A stretch of 64,000 nucleotides of DNA from Candidatus Barnesiella excrementigallinarum (lineage in GTDB: Bacteria > Bacteroidota > Bacteroidia > Bacteroidales > Barnesiellaceae), in the NCBI GenBank assembly GCA_019114445.1, contig DXFL01000014.1:62001-126000 (forward strand), in the 5' to 3' direction. The notes under the pieces are model-generated. The model did not search any database. It was not told the origin of the DNA and worked only from the letters and a program-made list of their open reading frames with translations. Made by a program: the position numbers and the translations under genes. This document shows, in pieces, positions 16,319 through 25,545 of this stretch (position 1 is the stretch's first letter; each line of letters opens with the position of its first letter).

Positions 16319-18229
16319 TTATTTCACCTCTTCGAAATCGACGTCGGTCACGTCCTTGCCGTTGTTCCCGGCTTGACTTTGAGCGTCGGCACCCGGTTGA
16401 GCCTGTTGTGCGCCGGCTTGTTGCTGAGCCTGAGCATTGTACAGGTCTTGGGCAGCAGCTTGCAGCACGTTGTTCAGTTCGGTCGAAGCAGCGTCGATGG
16501 CGGCGATGTCCTGAGCCTTGTGAGCATCTTTCAGTTTGCCGAGAGCCGATTCGATGGCACTCTTCTTGTCGGCAGGCAGTTTGTCGCCCATCTCTTTAAG
16601 TTGTTTCTCGGTTTGGAAGATGAGGGCATCGGCGTGGTTCAGTTTGTCGATACGCTCTTTCTCTTTGGCGTCGTTTTCGGCGTTGGCGGCAGCCTCGTCC
16701 TTCATACGTTTGATTTCGGCGTCGGTCAATCCGCTCGAAGCCTCGATACGAATGCTTTGCTCCTTGCCCGTGCCTTTATCTTTGGCCGATACATTCAAGA
16801 TACCGTTGGCATCGATATCGAAAGTTACCTCGATTTGAGGCACACCACGCATGGCAGCGGGGATACCGTCCAAGTGGAATTTACCAATGGTCTTGTTGTC
16901 TTTGGCCATGGGGCGTTCGCCTTGCAACACGTGGATTTCTACCGAGGGCTGGTTGTCGACAGCAGTCGAGAAGATTTCCGACTTGCGGGTAGGAATGGTG
17001 GTGTTGGCGTCGATCAGTTTGGTCATTACACCGCCCAGCGTTTCGATACCCAACGACAGCGGGGTAACATCAAGCAGCAACACATCTTTTACATCGCCGG
17101 TCAATACGGCACCCTGTATGGCAGCACCTACGGCAACTACCTCATCGGGGTTAACACCTTTCGACGGTGTTTTGCCGAAGAATTTTTCTACGATAGCCTG
17201 TATGGCGGGGATACGGGTAGAACCACCTACGAGAATTACCTCGTCGATATCCGAAGCGCTCAGTCCGGCATCTTGCAAAGCCTTGCGGCAAGGTTCGATG
17301 GTAGCTTGGATAAGGCTGTCGCTCAATTGCTCGAATTTGGCACGAGTCAATGTTTTAACCAAGTGTTTGGGCACACCGTTTACCGGCATGATATACGGCA
17401 AGTTAATTTCGGTCGAAGTCGAGCTCGAAAGTTCGATTTTGGCTTTTTCGGCAGCCTCTTTCAGACGTTGCAGAGCCATAGGATCTTGTCTCAGGTCTAC
17501 GCCCTCGTCTTTTTGGAATTCGTCGGCCAACCAGTCGATAATTACGTGGTCGAAATCGTCACCGCCCAAGTGAGTATCACCGTTGGTCGATTTTACTTCG
17601 AATACGCCGTCGCCCAATTCCAAAATAGAGATATCGAATGTGCCGCCACCCAAGTCGAATACGGCGATCTTCATATCCTTGTTCGATTTGTCGAGGCCGT
17701 ATGCCAAAGCGGCAGCCGTAGGTTCGTTGACGATACGGCGTACATTCAGTCCGGCAATTTCACCGGCTTCTTTCGTAGCCTGACGTTGCGAGTCGTTGAA
17801 GTAGGCAGGCACCGTAATTACGGCGTCGGTTACCTCTTGACCCAGATAATCTTCGGCAGTTTTCTTCATTTTTTGAAGAATCATGGCCGAAATTTCTTGC
17901 GGCGAGTAGAGACGTCCGTCGATGTCCACACGGGGTGTATTGTTGTCGCTGCGTACTACTTTGTAAGGTACGCGGGCAATTTCGTTTGCCACTTGGTCGA
18001 ACGTTTCGCCCATGAAACGTTTGATCGAGAAGATCGTTCTCGTCGGGTTGGTGATAGCCTGACGTTTGGCAGGTTCGCCCACCTTACGTTCGCCGCCATC
18101 TACAAATGCCACAATCGAAGGAGTCGTACGACGGCCTTCACTGTTGGCGATTACTACCGGCTCGGTGCCTTCCATAACGGCTACACACGAGTTGGTTGTT
18201 CCTAAGTCAATACCAATAATCTTTCCCAT
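16319..18229 (-). CDS. dnaK: Molecular chaperone DnaK (Hsp70)
   Basis: This 636-residue ATP-driven chaperone binds unfolded segments with DnaJ and GrpE. The nucleotide-binding domain begins [15 protein letters not shown] and carries the [10 protein letters not shown] phosphate-binding motif and the VGGSTRIP motif. The substrate-binding domain and helical lid follow, with a Gln/Ala-rich linker before the conserved acidic C-terminus (DVDFEEVK). The ATG at 18229 is the family start. It is alone, without grpE or dnaJ next to it. No consensus promoter was recognised in the 359 bases upstream. Confidence 0.98.
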   Translation of the reverse strand: MGKIIGIDLGTTNSCVAVMEGTEPVVIANSEGRRTTPSIVAFVDGGERKVGEPAKRQAITNPTRTIFSIKRFMGETFDQVANEIARVPYKVVRSDNNTPRVDIDGRLYSPQEISAMILQKMKKTAEDYLGQEVTDAVITVPAYFNDSQRQATKEAGEIAGLNVRRIVNEPTAAALAYGLDKSNKDMKIAVFDLGGGTFDISILELGDGVFEVKSTNGDTHLGGDDFDHVIIDWLADEFQKDEGVDLRQDPMALQRLKEAAEKAKIELSSSTSTEINLPYIMPVNGVPKHLVKTLTRAKFEQLSDSLIQATIEPCRKALQDAGLSASDIDEVILVGGSTRIPAIQAIVEKFFGKTPSKGVNPDEVVAVGAAIQGAVLTGDVKDVLLLDVTPLSLGIETLGGVMTKLIDANTTIPTRKSEIFSTAVDNQPSVEIHVLQGERPMAKDNKTIGKFHLDGIPAAMRGVPQIEVTFDIDANGILNVSAKDKGTGKEQSIRIEASSGLTDAEIKRMKDEAAANAENDAKEKERIDKLNHADALIFQTEKQLKEMGDKLPADKKSAIESALGKLKDAHKAQDIAAIDAASTELNNVLQAAAQDLYNAQAQQQAGAQQAQPGADAQSQAGNNGKDVTDVDFEEVK

Positions 18230-18588
18230 AATGTATAATCTTTTATTTGTTATTCTTTTTTTGTTTAGTTCTCGGTCGCCGCTTTCGCAACGACACTTCG
18301 TAATATTCAAATGCTATGCCAAAAAACAACGGTCGTCGAAAAATTTCTTTTGTCAGCCTTTTGGGGTAAACCGTCGGACGACTTTGTCAGTAATGCTGTC
18401 GATTTGTCATATTCGTTCGACAAGTTTTTGGTATAAAAAACAAGACTGCAAGGGCAAAGGTTGGTTCTGTGTGCACTTATTTTCCCCATTTTATTTCGTT
18501 ATTAAACCGAAATAACGTAAATTTGCCCGTCTTATAATAGGTTATAATAGACGCATATTAAGTATAAGTTAACTAAATACTAAGTATT
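18230..18588. other. Divergent intergenic region between dnaK and mce
   Basis: These 359 bases hold no gene that I can support. The right end carries the mce promoter (18494-18525) and a tandem direct repeat of ttataatag (18532-18540 and 18542-18550). A short inverted repeat (ttgtc/gacaa around 18404-18423) lies in the middle. No TAnnTTTG box with normal spacing was found for dnaK, so dnaK may use a different sigma factor or a diverged promoter. Confidence 0.5.
18494..18525 (+). promoter_or_regulatory. Promoter of the methylmalonyl-CoA operon
   Basis: TTTC (18494-18497; one mismatch to TTTG), 20 bases, then TAAATTTG (18518-18525). The predicted leader is about 57 bases. Confidence 0.65.
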
Positions 18589-19002
18589 ATGAACATTTCT
18601 CACATTGAACATTTAGGAATCGCTGTGAAGAGTCTCGAAGAAGCTATTCCTTATTACGAAAACATTTTAGGCCTTAAATGTTATTCTATCGAAGAAGTTG
18701 CCGATCAAAAAGTAAAAACAGCTTTCTTCAAAGTAGGACAGACAAAAATCGAGTTGTTGGAACCGACAAGCGAAGATAGCACGATTGCCAAGTTCATCGA
18801 GAAGCGTGGTGAGGGAATCCATCATATGGCTTTTGCTATTGAAGACGGTGTAGCCAATGCATTGGCCGAAGTTGAGGCTAAGGGTGTGCGCCTGATCGAC
18901 AAAGCTCCCCGCAAAGGTGCCGAAGGTTTGAATATCGCTTTCTTGCACCCCAAATCGACTTGCAGCGTATTAACCGAACTTTGTGAAGATCCTAATAAAT
19001 AA
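18589..19002 (+). CDS. mce: Methylmalonyl-CoA epimerase
   Basis: This 137-residue VOC-fold enzyme interconverts the (R) and (S) forms of methylmalonyl-CoA, linking succinate to propionate. The two beta-alpha-beta-beta-beta modules show [18 protein letters not shown], with metal ligand His8, the IELLEP strand, GIHHMAF with a second His, and LTELCE with the terminal Glu ligand. It is the first gene of a five-gene cluster of which the rest encode a Na+-translocating decarboxylase. The next gene starts 4 bases after its stop. Confidence 0.95.
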   Translation: MNISHIEHLGIAVKSLEEAIPYYENILGLKCYSIEEVADQKVKTAFFKVGQTKIELLEPTSEDSTIAKFIEKRGEGIHHMAFAIEDGVANALAEVEAKGVRLIDKAPRKGAEGLNIAFLHPKSTCSVLTELCEDPNK

Positions 19003-19006
19003 AAAT

Positions 19007-20560
19007 ATGAGCAATCAACTTGAAAAAGTACAAGAGCTGATAGAGCTGCGCGCTCAGGCTCGCCTGGGTGGTGGACAGAAGGCCATCGATAAGCAACACG
19101 AAAAAGGTAAATATACGGCTCGTGAACGTATTGCGCAACTCCTCGATGAGGGTAGCTTTGAAGAGTTGGATATGTTTGTAAAACACAGATGTACCAACTT
19201 CGGGCAAGAGAAGAAATCGTTTTTGGGCGACGGTGTTGTTACCGGTTATGGTACGATCGAAGGCCGTCTCGTTTATGTTTTTGCACAAGACTTTACCGTA
19301 TTCGGAGGTTCTTTGTCCGAGACAATGGCATTGAAAATCTGTAAAGTGATGGATATGGCCATGAAGATGGGCGCTCCTTGTATCGGGTTGAACGACTCGG
19401 GTGGTGCTCGTATTCAAGAAGGTATCAATGCCTTGGCCGGTTATGCCGAAATTTTCCAACGCAACATTATGGCGTCGGGTGTAATTCCCCAAATTTCGGC
19501 AATCCTCGGTCCTTGTGCCGGTGGTGCCGTATATTCTCCTGCGTTGACCGACTTCACCATCATGGCTAAGGGAATCTCTTATATGTTCCTTACCGGCCCG
19601 AAAGTGGTGAAAACCGTTACCGGCGAGGACGTTACACAAGAGGCTCTCGGTGGCGCCGAAGTTCACTCGGCCAAATCGGGTGTAGCCCACTTTGCTGCCG
19701 AAAATGGCGAAGAGGCTTTGTCTATTATCCGCAAACTTATCAGCTATATTCCTCAAAACAACCTCGAAGAGGCTCCGCTGGTTCCTTGCAACGACCCCAT
19801 CGACCGGTTGGAAGATTCGCTCAACGAGATTATTCCCGATAGCCCCAACCGTCCGTACGATATGTACGAAGTGATAGGTGCGATTATCGATAATGGCGAG
19901 TTCTTGGAAATACAGCGCGATTATGCCAAAAATATCATTATCGGTTTTGCCCGTTTCAACGGTCAGTCGGTAGGTATCGTAGCCAACCAGCCCAAATATT
20001 TGGCCGGTGTGCTCGACAGCAATGCTTCGCGTAAAGCCGCTCGTTTCGTTCGTTTCTGCGACGCCTTCAACATTCCTATCGTAAGTTTGGTCGATGTACC
20101 GGGATTCTTGCCGGGTACGGGACAAGAGTACAATGGCGTGATCCTGCATGGAGCCAAGTTGCTTTACGCTTATGGCGAAGCCACTGTGCCTAAGGTTACG
20201 ATTACCTTGCGTAAATCTTATGGCGGTTCGCACATCGTGATGAGTTGTAAACAATTGCGTGGCGACATGAACTACGCTTGGCCTACTGCCGAAATCGCCG
20301 TAATGGGTGGTGCCGGTGCCGTAGAGGTGCTTTATGCCAAAGAAGCCAAAGAGGCCGAAGATCCCGCCAAGTTCATGGCCGAGAAGGAAGCCGAATACAC
20401 CAAACTGTTTGCCAACCCGTACAATGCTGCCAAGTATGGCTACATCGACGATGTAATCGAGCCTCGCAATACACGTTTCCGCATTATACGTGCTTTGCAA
20501 CAGTTGCAGACTAAGAAGTTAACCAATCCGGCTAAAAAGCACGGTAATATTCCTTTGTAA
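19007..20560 (+). CDS. mmdA: Methylmalonyl-CoA decarboxylase alpha subunit (acyl-CoA carboxylase beta-chain family)
   Basis: This 517-residue carboxyltransferase moves the carboxyl group of (S)-methylmalonyl-CoA to biotin on the carrier subunit, giving propionyl-CoA. The crotonase-like double domain shows [17 protein letters not shown], the GGSLSE and GGARIQEG oxyanion loops, [16 protein letters not shown], and [21 protein letters not shown]. The same family includes propionyl-CoA carboxylase beta; the co-located OadG-like, biotin carrier and OadB-like genes, and the absence of a biotin carboxylase gene, favour a decarboxylase. The ATG at 19007 gives the normal N-terminus ([11 protein letters not shown]). 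Confidence 0.93.
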   Translation: MSNQLEKVQELIELRAQARLGGGQKAIDKQHEKGKYTARERIAQLLDEGSFEELDMFVKHRCTNFGQEKKSFLGDGVVTGYGTIEGRLVYVFAQDFTVFGGSLSETMALKICKVMDMAMKMGAPCIGLNDSGGARIQEGINALAGYAEIFQRNIMASGVIPQISAILGPCAGGAVYSPALTDFTIMAKGISYMFLTGPKVVKTVTGEDVTQEALGGAEVHSAKSGVAHFAAENGEEALSIIRKLISYIPQNNLEEAPLVPCNDPIDRLEDSLNEIIPDSPNRPYDMYEVIGAIIDNGEFLEIQRDYAKNIIIGFARFNGQSVGIVANQPKYLAGVLDSNASRKAARFVRFCDAFNIPIVSLVDVPGFLPGTGQEYNGVILHGAKLLYAYGEATVPKVTITLRKSYGGSHIVMSCKQLRGDMNYAWPTAEIAVMGGAGAVEVLYAKEAKEAEDPAKFMAEKEAEYTKLFANPYNAAKYGYIDDVIEPRNTRFRIIRALQQLQTKKLTNPAKKHGNIPL

Positions 20561-20580
20561 TACCCTAAAAGTACAAAACG

Positions 20581-21495
20581 ATGAATAAAAAAATCTTAGG
20601 AATATTCCTGTTCGCCGTTTGCATGGTTTTTTCGGCAGATGCACAAGGACGGAAAGGGTTGCGTATTAACGAAGTCTTGGTTACCAACGAGACCAACTAT
20701 CAGGACGATTACGGTTGTCAATCGGCTTGGATAGAGTTATTCAATACTACTTTCGGTACTGTCGATGTGCGTAGCTGCTATTTGACGAACGACAGGAATA
20801 ACCCCAAAAAATATCCTATTCCTAAGGGCGATGTCCTTACGGAAATACCGCCCCGTCAGCACTTGCTGTTTTGGGCCGACGGTATGCCCAATCGGGGAAC
20901 GTTTCATGTAAACTTTAAGTTAGATCCCGATAAAGACAATTGGATTGGCCTTTATGATGCCAATGGACGCGATTTGATCGATTCGGTGACAGTTCCTGCC
21001 GGTATTCCTGCCGACCACTCTTATGCCCGTATCGAAGACGGTATAGGTCAATGGATTATTAAAGGCGGTGACGCAGCTTCGGGTTATGTAACGCCGAGTA
21101 CCAATAACATTACCCTCGACAAGAACGTGAAAATCGATATGTTCTCGGAGCACGATCCCTTTGGGGTAGGTATGGCTATTATGGCTATGGCTGTCGTATT
21201 TTCGGGCCTGTTGTTACTCTATCTGTTGTTCCGTCTGATAGGTCAAATAACGGTATTCGTGAAGAAACGCAATGCAATGCGTGTGCATGGAATCTCCGAT
21301 AAGGAAGAGGCCAAAGAAAAAGGCTTCGGCCGGGAGTCGGGCGAAGTTTATGCCGCTATCGCTTTGGCGCTTTATCAGCACCTCGAAGTTCACGATGTGG
21401 AAGATACCATTCTCACCATTAATAAAGTGAAGAAGGCCTACTCGCCGTGGAACTCGAAGATATATTCTTTACGAGAAATACCCCATAAAAAGTAA
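20581..21495 (+). CDS. OadG-like small subunit of Na+-pump decarboxylase fused to a periplasmic lamin-tail domain
   Basis: This 304-residue protein has a signal peptide (1-22), a lamin-tail-like domain (about 28-165: INEVLVTN, AWIELFN, VDVRSCYLTN), a membrane helix of the OadG/gamma type (about 197-218, VGMAIMAMAVVF) and a cytoplasmic tail (EVYAAIALALYQH ... YSPWNSKIYSLRE). By family knowledge OadG subunits hold the decarboxylase complex together and are normally about 80-100 residues. Here the extra domain would sit in the periplasm. It lies 20 bases after mmdA and 25 bases before the biotin carrier gene, so it belongs to the pump operon. The role of the added domain is unknown. Confidence 0.85.
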   Translation: MNKKILGIFLFAVCMVFSADAQGRKGLRINEVLVTNETNYQDDYGCQSAWIELFNTTFGTVDVRSCYLTNDRNNPKKYPIPKGDVLTEIPPRQHLLFWADGMPNRGTFHVNFKLDPDKDNWIGLYDANGRDLIDSVTVPAGIPADHSYARIEDGIGQWIIKGGDAASGYVTPSTNNITLDKNVKIDMFSEHDPFGVGMAIMAMAVVFSGLLLLYLLFRLIGQITVFVKKRNAMRVHGISDKEEAKEKGFGRESGEVYAAIALALYQHLEVHDVEDTILTINKVKKAYSPWNSKIYSLREIPHKK

Positions 21496-21520
21496 CCTAT
21501 AAAAATAACGATTAAAACTT

Positions 21521-21949
21521 ATGAAAGAATATAAGTATAAAATCAACGGAAACCTTTATAAGGTTGCTGTTGGAGAGATAGAGAAAAACATTGCCCATGT
21601 TGAGGTGAACGGTACCAGTTACAATGTCGAAATGGAAGAGGCCGCTCCCGTAAAAGTATCAACACCCAAACCCTCGTCGGCGCCTCGTACCGCTACTGGC
21701 GAGCCTGTAATTGCCAAACCTACCGTTGCTTCGGGTGCCGATGCCGTGAAGTCGCCGCTGCCCGGTGTGGTCAACGATATTTTGGTTAAAGTTGGCGATA
21801 CGGTGAGTGTAGGACAGACTGTACTTATTTTGGAAGCCATGAAGATGGAAAACAATATCAATGCCATCAAGAGTGGTAAAGTTACGGCTGTTAAAGTAAA
21901 CAAAGGAGATTCGGTACTCGAAGGAGCCGAATTGATCATAATTGAGTAA
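21521..21949 (+). CDS. mmdC: Biotin carboxyl carrier subunit of methylmalonyl-CoA decarboxylase
   Basis: This 142-residue protein carries biotin on Lys108 in the standard EAMKMEN motif, within a biotinyl/lipoyl domain covering about residues 73-142. A Pro/Ala-rich linker (about 41-72) joins it to a small N-terminal segment typical of these carriers. It shuttles the carboxyl group from the alpha subunit to the membrane beta subunit. The stop codon is 4 bases before the beta-subunit start. Confidence 0.95.
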   Translation: MKEYKYKINGNLYKVAVGEIEKNIAHVEVNGTSYNVEMEEAAPVKVSTPKPSSAPRTATGEPVIAKPTVASGADAVKSPLPGVVNDILVKVGDTVSVGQTVLILEAMKMENNINAIKSGKVTAVKVNKGDSVLEGAELIIIE

Positions 21950-21953
21950 GACT

Positions 21954-23111
21954 ATGGGATTTGTAGATTTCTTAGGAGATAATTTAGTCCAGTTTTGGGA
22001 GTACACCGGTTTTGCCAACTGTACACTCCCTCACTTGGCGATGATATTGGTCGGTTTGTTCTTTATCTATTTGGCGATAAAGAAAAACTTCGAACCCATG
22101 TTGTTGGTGCCTATCGGTTTCGGTATCCTCATCGGGAATATCCCCTTTAAGATTGATGCCGGTCTCGAAGTGGGTATCTATGAAGAAGGATCGGTGCTGA
22201 ATATCCTGTATCAAGGTGTAAGTGCCGGTTGGTATCCGCCTTTGGTATTTTTGGGTATCGGTGCGATGACCGACTTCTCGTCGCTGATCGCTAACCCCAA
22301 ACTAATGTTGGTGGGAGCTGCCGCCCAGTTTGGTATTTTTGGTGCCTATATGGTTGCTTTGGCGCTCGGATTTACACCCGACCAAGCTGGTGCCATTGCC
22401 ATCATCGGTGGAGCCGATGGTCCTACGGCCATATTCCTTTCGTCGAAATTGGCTCCGAATCTAATGGGTGCCATTGCGGTTTCGGCTTATTCTTATATGG
22501 CGCTTGTACCGGTTATACAGCCGCCCATCATGCGCTTGTTGACCACCAAGAAGGAGCGGGTTATCCGTATGAAACCGGCTCGTGCCGTTTCTCAAAACGA
22601 GAAAATCATGTTCCCCATCATCGGGTTGTTGCTCACCTGTTTCTTGGTTCCGTCGGGTCTGCCCCTGTTGGGTATGCTTTTCTTCGGTAACCTGTTGCGT
22701 GAGAGCGGTGTGACTTCGCGTTTGGCCAAAACAGCAAGTGGCCCGTTGTGCGATACGATAACAATTCTGTTGGGTGTAACTGTGGGAGCTTCGACACAAG
22801 CCTCCGAGTTCTTGACTCCCAGCACGCTCGGTATCTTTGCCTTAGGTTTCATGGCGTTTGTCATTGCTTCGGCTTCGGGTGTGCTGTTTGTGAAGATCTT
22901 CAACCTCGTTTTGCCCAAGAGCAAAAAAATCAATCCGCTTATCGGTAATGCCGGTGTATCGGCCGTACCGATGTCGGCGCGTATTTCCAACAATATCGGT
23001 CTCGAATACGATTCGACCAACTATTTGTTGATGCACGCTATGGGTCCCAATGTGGCAGGCGTTATTGGTTCGGCTGTCGCTGCGGGTGTATTGCTCGGAT
23101 TCCTTTCGTAA
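21954..23111 (+). CDS. mmdB: Na+-translocating decarboxylase beta subunit (OadB/MmdB family)
   Basis: This 385-residue membrane protein decarboxylates carboxybiotin and uses the energy to export Na+. It has about nine hydrophobic segments and the conserved [15 protein letters not shown] and [13 protein letters not shown] motifs of the ion-translocating core. With the upstream genes it forms a complete alpha, gamma-like, carrier and beta set. The ATG at 21954 was chosen over an in-frame TTG at 21942 that would overlap the carrier gene. A strong terminator follows at 23137. Confidence 0.95.
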   Translation: MGFVDFLGDNLVQFWEYTGFANCTLPHLAMILVGLFFIYLAIKKNFEPMLLVPIGFGILIGNIPFKIDAGLEVGIYEEGSVLNILYQGVSAGWYPPLVFLGIGAMTDFSSLIANPKLMLVGAAAQFGIFGAYMVALALGFTPDQAGAIAIIGGADGPTAIFLSSKLAPNLMGAIAVSAYSYMALVPVIQPPIMRLLTTKKERVIRMKPARAVSQNEKIMFPIIGLLLTCFLVPSGLPLLGMLFFGNLLRESGVTSRLAKTASGPLCDTITILLGVTVGASTQASEFLTPSTLGIFALGFMAFVIASASGVLFVKIFNLVLPKSKKINPLIGNAGVSAVPMSARISNNIGLEYDSTNYLLMHAMGPNVAGVIGSAVAAGVLLGFLS

Positions 23112-23136
23112 TCTCTCCGCAGAGTTATGATAATGT

Positions 23137-23175
23137 AGGCGGTGTGTCCCTTCGAGGGGATGCACCGCCTTTTTT
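23137..23175 (+). terminator. Rho-independent terminator of the methylmalonyl-CoA operon
   Basis: An 8-bp stem (aggcggtg 23137-23144 with caccgcct 23163-23170), extended by an inner GC-rich helix, is followed by six or more T. Confidence 0.88.
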
Positions 23176-23222
23176 GTATTGTCGTTTTGCCGGGGAGTGA
23201 TCTCACACCCATAGTCTTTCCC

Positions 23223-23253
23223 TTTGTTTTCTCGTCCGGTTGTGCTACCTTTG
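23223..23253 (+). promoter_or_regulatory. Consensus Bacteroidetes promoter for the DUF5131 gene
   Basis: TTTG (23223-23226), exactly 19 bases, then TACCTTTG (23246-23253). The predicted transcript starts near 23260, about 28 bases before the ATG. Confidence 0.8.
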
Positions 23254-23287
23254 TTTCGGAGGTTTCCCTTGAAGTTATAGAATCGAT

Positions 23288-24013
23288 ATGTCTGTTTCGT
23301 GGAATCCCTGGCACGGTTGCCACAAGATAAGTGAAGGTTGTCGGCACTGTTATGTGTACCGGCAGGATAGCTGTTACGATAAGGATAGCAGTGTGGTTAC
23401 CCGCACGGCAGCTTTCGATTTGCCGGTGAAGCGCAGACGAAACGGCGATTATCGGGTGCCGTCGGGCGAGAGGGTCTATGCCTGTTTTACTTCCGACTTT
23501 TTTCTCGAAGAGGCCGATGAATGGCGAGCCGAGGCGTGGGCGATGATACGAGAGCGCAGCGATTTGTCGTTTCTCATACCCACGAAACGTATCGACCGTT
23601 TTGGCGTAGCCTTGCCCGCCGATTGGGGCGATGGGTACGACCATGTAGCCATCGCCTGTACCATAGAAAATCAAGATCGACTCAACTATCGGTTACCTCT
23701 TTTCAAAGCTTTACCCATACGGCACCGACTTTTGTTTTGTTCCCCGTTGTTGGGCCCGCTCGATTTTGCCGGATATCTCGACGACGATATCGAAGAGGTA
23801 TCGGTAGGCGGTGAATCGGGAACCGAAGCAAGAATATGCGATTACGACTGGGTGCTCGATATTCGCCGTCAGTGTGTGGCAAAAGGGGTTCCCTTTAACT
23901 TCCATCAAACCGGAGCCCGGTTGAGAAAGGACGGGTACATCTACCGCATACGCCGCGAGTTCCAGCACTCGCAAGCCCGACGGGCCGGTATCGACTATGA
24001 AGGGGAGCGGTAG
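23288..24013 (+). CDS. DUF5131 family protein (phage Gp37/Gp68-like)
   Basis: This 241-residue protein begins with the family signature WNPWHGCHKISEGCRHCY; the three cysteines C11, C18 and C21 (C-x6-C-x2-C) resemble an iron-sulfur cluster site, as in radical-SAM-like proteins. Later family motifs include VYACFTSDFF, FLIPTKRIDRF, VAIACTIENQ, LLFCSPLLGPLD, VGGESG and VPFNFHQTG. The family is found in phages and scattered bacteria and its reaction is not established to my knowledge. It is a single-gene unit with its own consensus promoter and terminator, next to a region with a gene-destroying rearrangement, which fits an accessory or phage-derived gene. No other phage genes are nearby. Confidence 0.82.
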   Translation: MSVSWNPWHGCHKISEGCRHCYVYRQDSCYDKDSSVVTRTAAFDLPVKRRRNGDYRVPSGERVYACFTSDFFLEEADEWRAEAWAMIRERSDLSFLIPTKRIDRFGVALPADWGDGYDHVAIACTIENQDRLNYRLPLFKALPIRHRLLFCSPLLGPLDFAGYLDDDIEEVSVGGESGTEARICDYDWVLDIRRQCVAKGVPFNFHQTGARLRKDGYIYRIRREFQHSQARRAGIDYEGER

Positions 24014-24062
24014 TCCTCACTGTTTGTTTGCCGATAAATATCGATTGCCAGTATATGAAAAT

Positions 24063-24098
24063 AAGCGAGGGCGTTTCATTTGCGAAACACCCTCGCTT
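24063..24098. terminator. Bidirectional terminator between DUF5131 and the GH3 remnant
   Basis: A long stem (aagcgaggg 24063-24071 with ccctcgctt 24090-24098, plus an inner gtttc/gaaac helix) separates convergent genes. Confidence 0.8.
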
Positions 24099-24137
24099 CT
24101 GAAAATATTATAATGGGAAACAGTTCCTTAACCGCTT

Positions 24138-25148
24138 TTATTCCGTTACGGTGAACGACCCTTTCAGCCCGTCGGCGCTGTTCGGTGCAATCCAAATGTC
24201 GAATTGTCCGGCTTCTACTTTCTTTTGTAAATCTTTTCCATAGAAGGCCAATTCCGAAACCGGCAATTTGAAGGTGACAGTTTGGCTTTCGCCGGCTTTC
24301 AAGGCGAGGCGCTGGAATCCTTTCAATTCTTTAACCGGACGAGCCACGGAACCTACTAAATCGCGGACGTAGAGTTGTACGATTTCCGTGCCATCGGTAT
24401 TACTTGTATTTTTAATTGTGGCTGTGGCCGTGATGGTATCGTTTACGCCAACCTCGTTGTTCGACAGGTTGAGGTCGGAATATTCGAAGGTGCTGTACGA
24501 GAGTCCATAGCCGAAGACAAACAGCGGGTCTTTGCCCGAATCCAAGTAGAACGATGTGTTGCCGAGCGATGTTTGCGGAGCTTCCAAAGGAATGTCGTTG
24601 AGCGGGGTAATCCAGTCTTGTGCCGGACGTCCGGTGTTGTTGTGGTTGTAATACATGGGGATTTGTCCCACTTCACGCACGAAGGTCACCGGCAGTTTGC
24701 CGCTGGGGTTCTCTCTGCCGTACAGCAAATCCATAATGGCCAGTCCGCCCATAGTTCCGGGGTGGAAGTTATAGAGCACGGCATCGGCGTAGGGCAGGTC
24801 GCGTTCGATAGTCAGCGGCCGGCCGGCAATAACGACCAATACAACCGGTTTGCCGGTGCTTTTTACCGCTTTGAGCAATTCCGATTGCGCCCCAATCAAA
24901 TTGATGTTAGACAACGAGTGGGCTTCGCCTGACAGGATCGCCTCTTCTCCGACAAAGACAAGAGCCACGTCGGCTTTGCGTACCGCGTTCTTCACCTTTT
25001 CGAAATTCCGGGTGTCGGTATCTCTCGAATAGTTCAAACCGGCTTCGTAGTAATATTTCACGTTTTTATATTCTTCGCTTTGCAAAGCTTTCAACGGTGT
25101 TACGGTGCGATTTTTGTTCCCGTCGAACGCCCATGTGCCCAGTTGGTC
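24138..25148 (-). pseudogene. GH3 beta-glucosidase, 3' fragment (N-terminal half missing)
   Basis: About 336 C-terminal residues of a BglX-type GH3 enzyme remain. They begin at DQLGTWAFDG (minus strand, from 25148) and include the alpha/beta sandwich domain (VALVFVGEEAILSGEAHS, with the acid/base region), GQIPMYYNHNNTGRP, FGYGLSYSTF and the fibronectin III-like tail. A full-length protein would be about 740-780 residues; the whole N-terminal TIM barrel with the catalytic nucleophile Asp is missing, so the fragment cannot be an active glucosidase. Upstream of 25148 the frame happens to stay open to 25625, but that part is only antisense to a T9SS-tailed gene. The reading frame of the fragment itself is intact, which suggests a recent event or an assembly join. 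Confidence 0.85.
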
Positions 25149-25538
25149 GTATCGACTACCGGTAGCAGTACCGATATGATCTCTTGGACGTTGGGCGAAG
25201 TTTTCACCGAGTCGATTATGCGTTCCAATGTTGTTCGTTTCTCGCAAGGGTTCAACCAGCCGTTTACGATTTCGACATCGGGTATATTGAATGTGAAGGG
25301 CGACAACCTGACATTTACTGCCGGACCTAATCCCGTGGTCGACGAATTGTATATTTCGGTTTCGGGTAGCCGCTCCACAGCATGGAGCTTGTACGATTTG
25401 CAAGGCCGGATGTTGGATTCGGGCGAGTTGACCGATACGCAAGCCGTGATTAGCTTCTCCGATAAGAATGCCGGGGAATATGTATTGAGAATAAAGAATG
25501 AGGCAGGCAGCCGTTCTGTTTTGATTATCAAAAAATAG
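25137..25538 (+). pseudogene. Small T9SS sorting-domain protein, 5' end missing
   Basis: From about codon 25137 the frame reads AQLVVSTTGSSTDMISWTLGEVF, which is how the mature part of short (~150-residue) T9SS-tailed Bacteroidetes proteins begins right after the signal peptide. It goes on with FSQGFNQPF and a complete type A sorting domain (GPNPVVDELYI, YDLQGRML, AGEYVLRI, SVLIIKK). Codons before 25137 belong to the antisense of the GH3 gene, and no signal peptide or start with a ribosome site is present. The gene has therefore lost its start and promoter. The GH16 gene follows after 7 bases and probably shared its transcript. Confidence 0.78.
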
Positions 25539-25545
25539 GTGACAG

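Noticed and set aside
16373..18205. 610-residue open frame on the plus strand opposite dnaK
   Set aside because: It mirrors dnaK codons on the opposite strand; no recognisable domain or start context, while dnaK is unambiguous.
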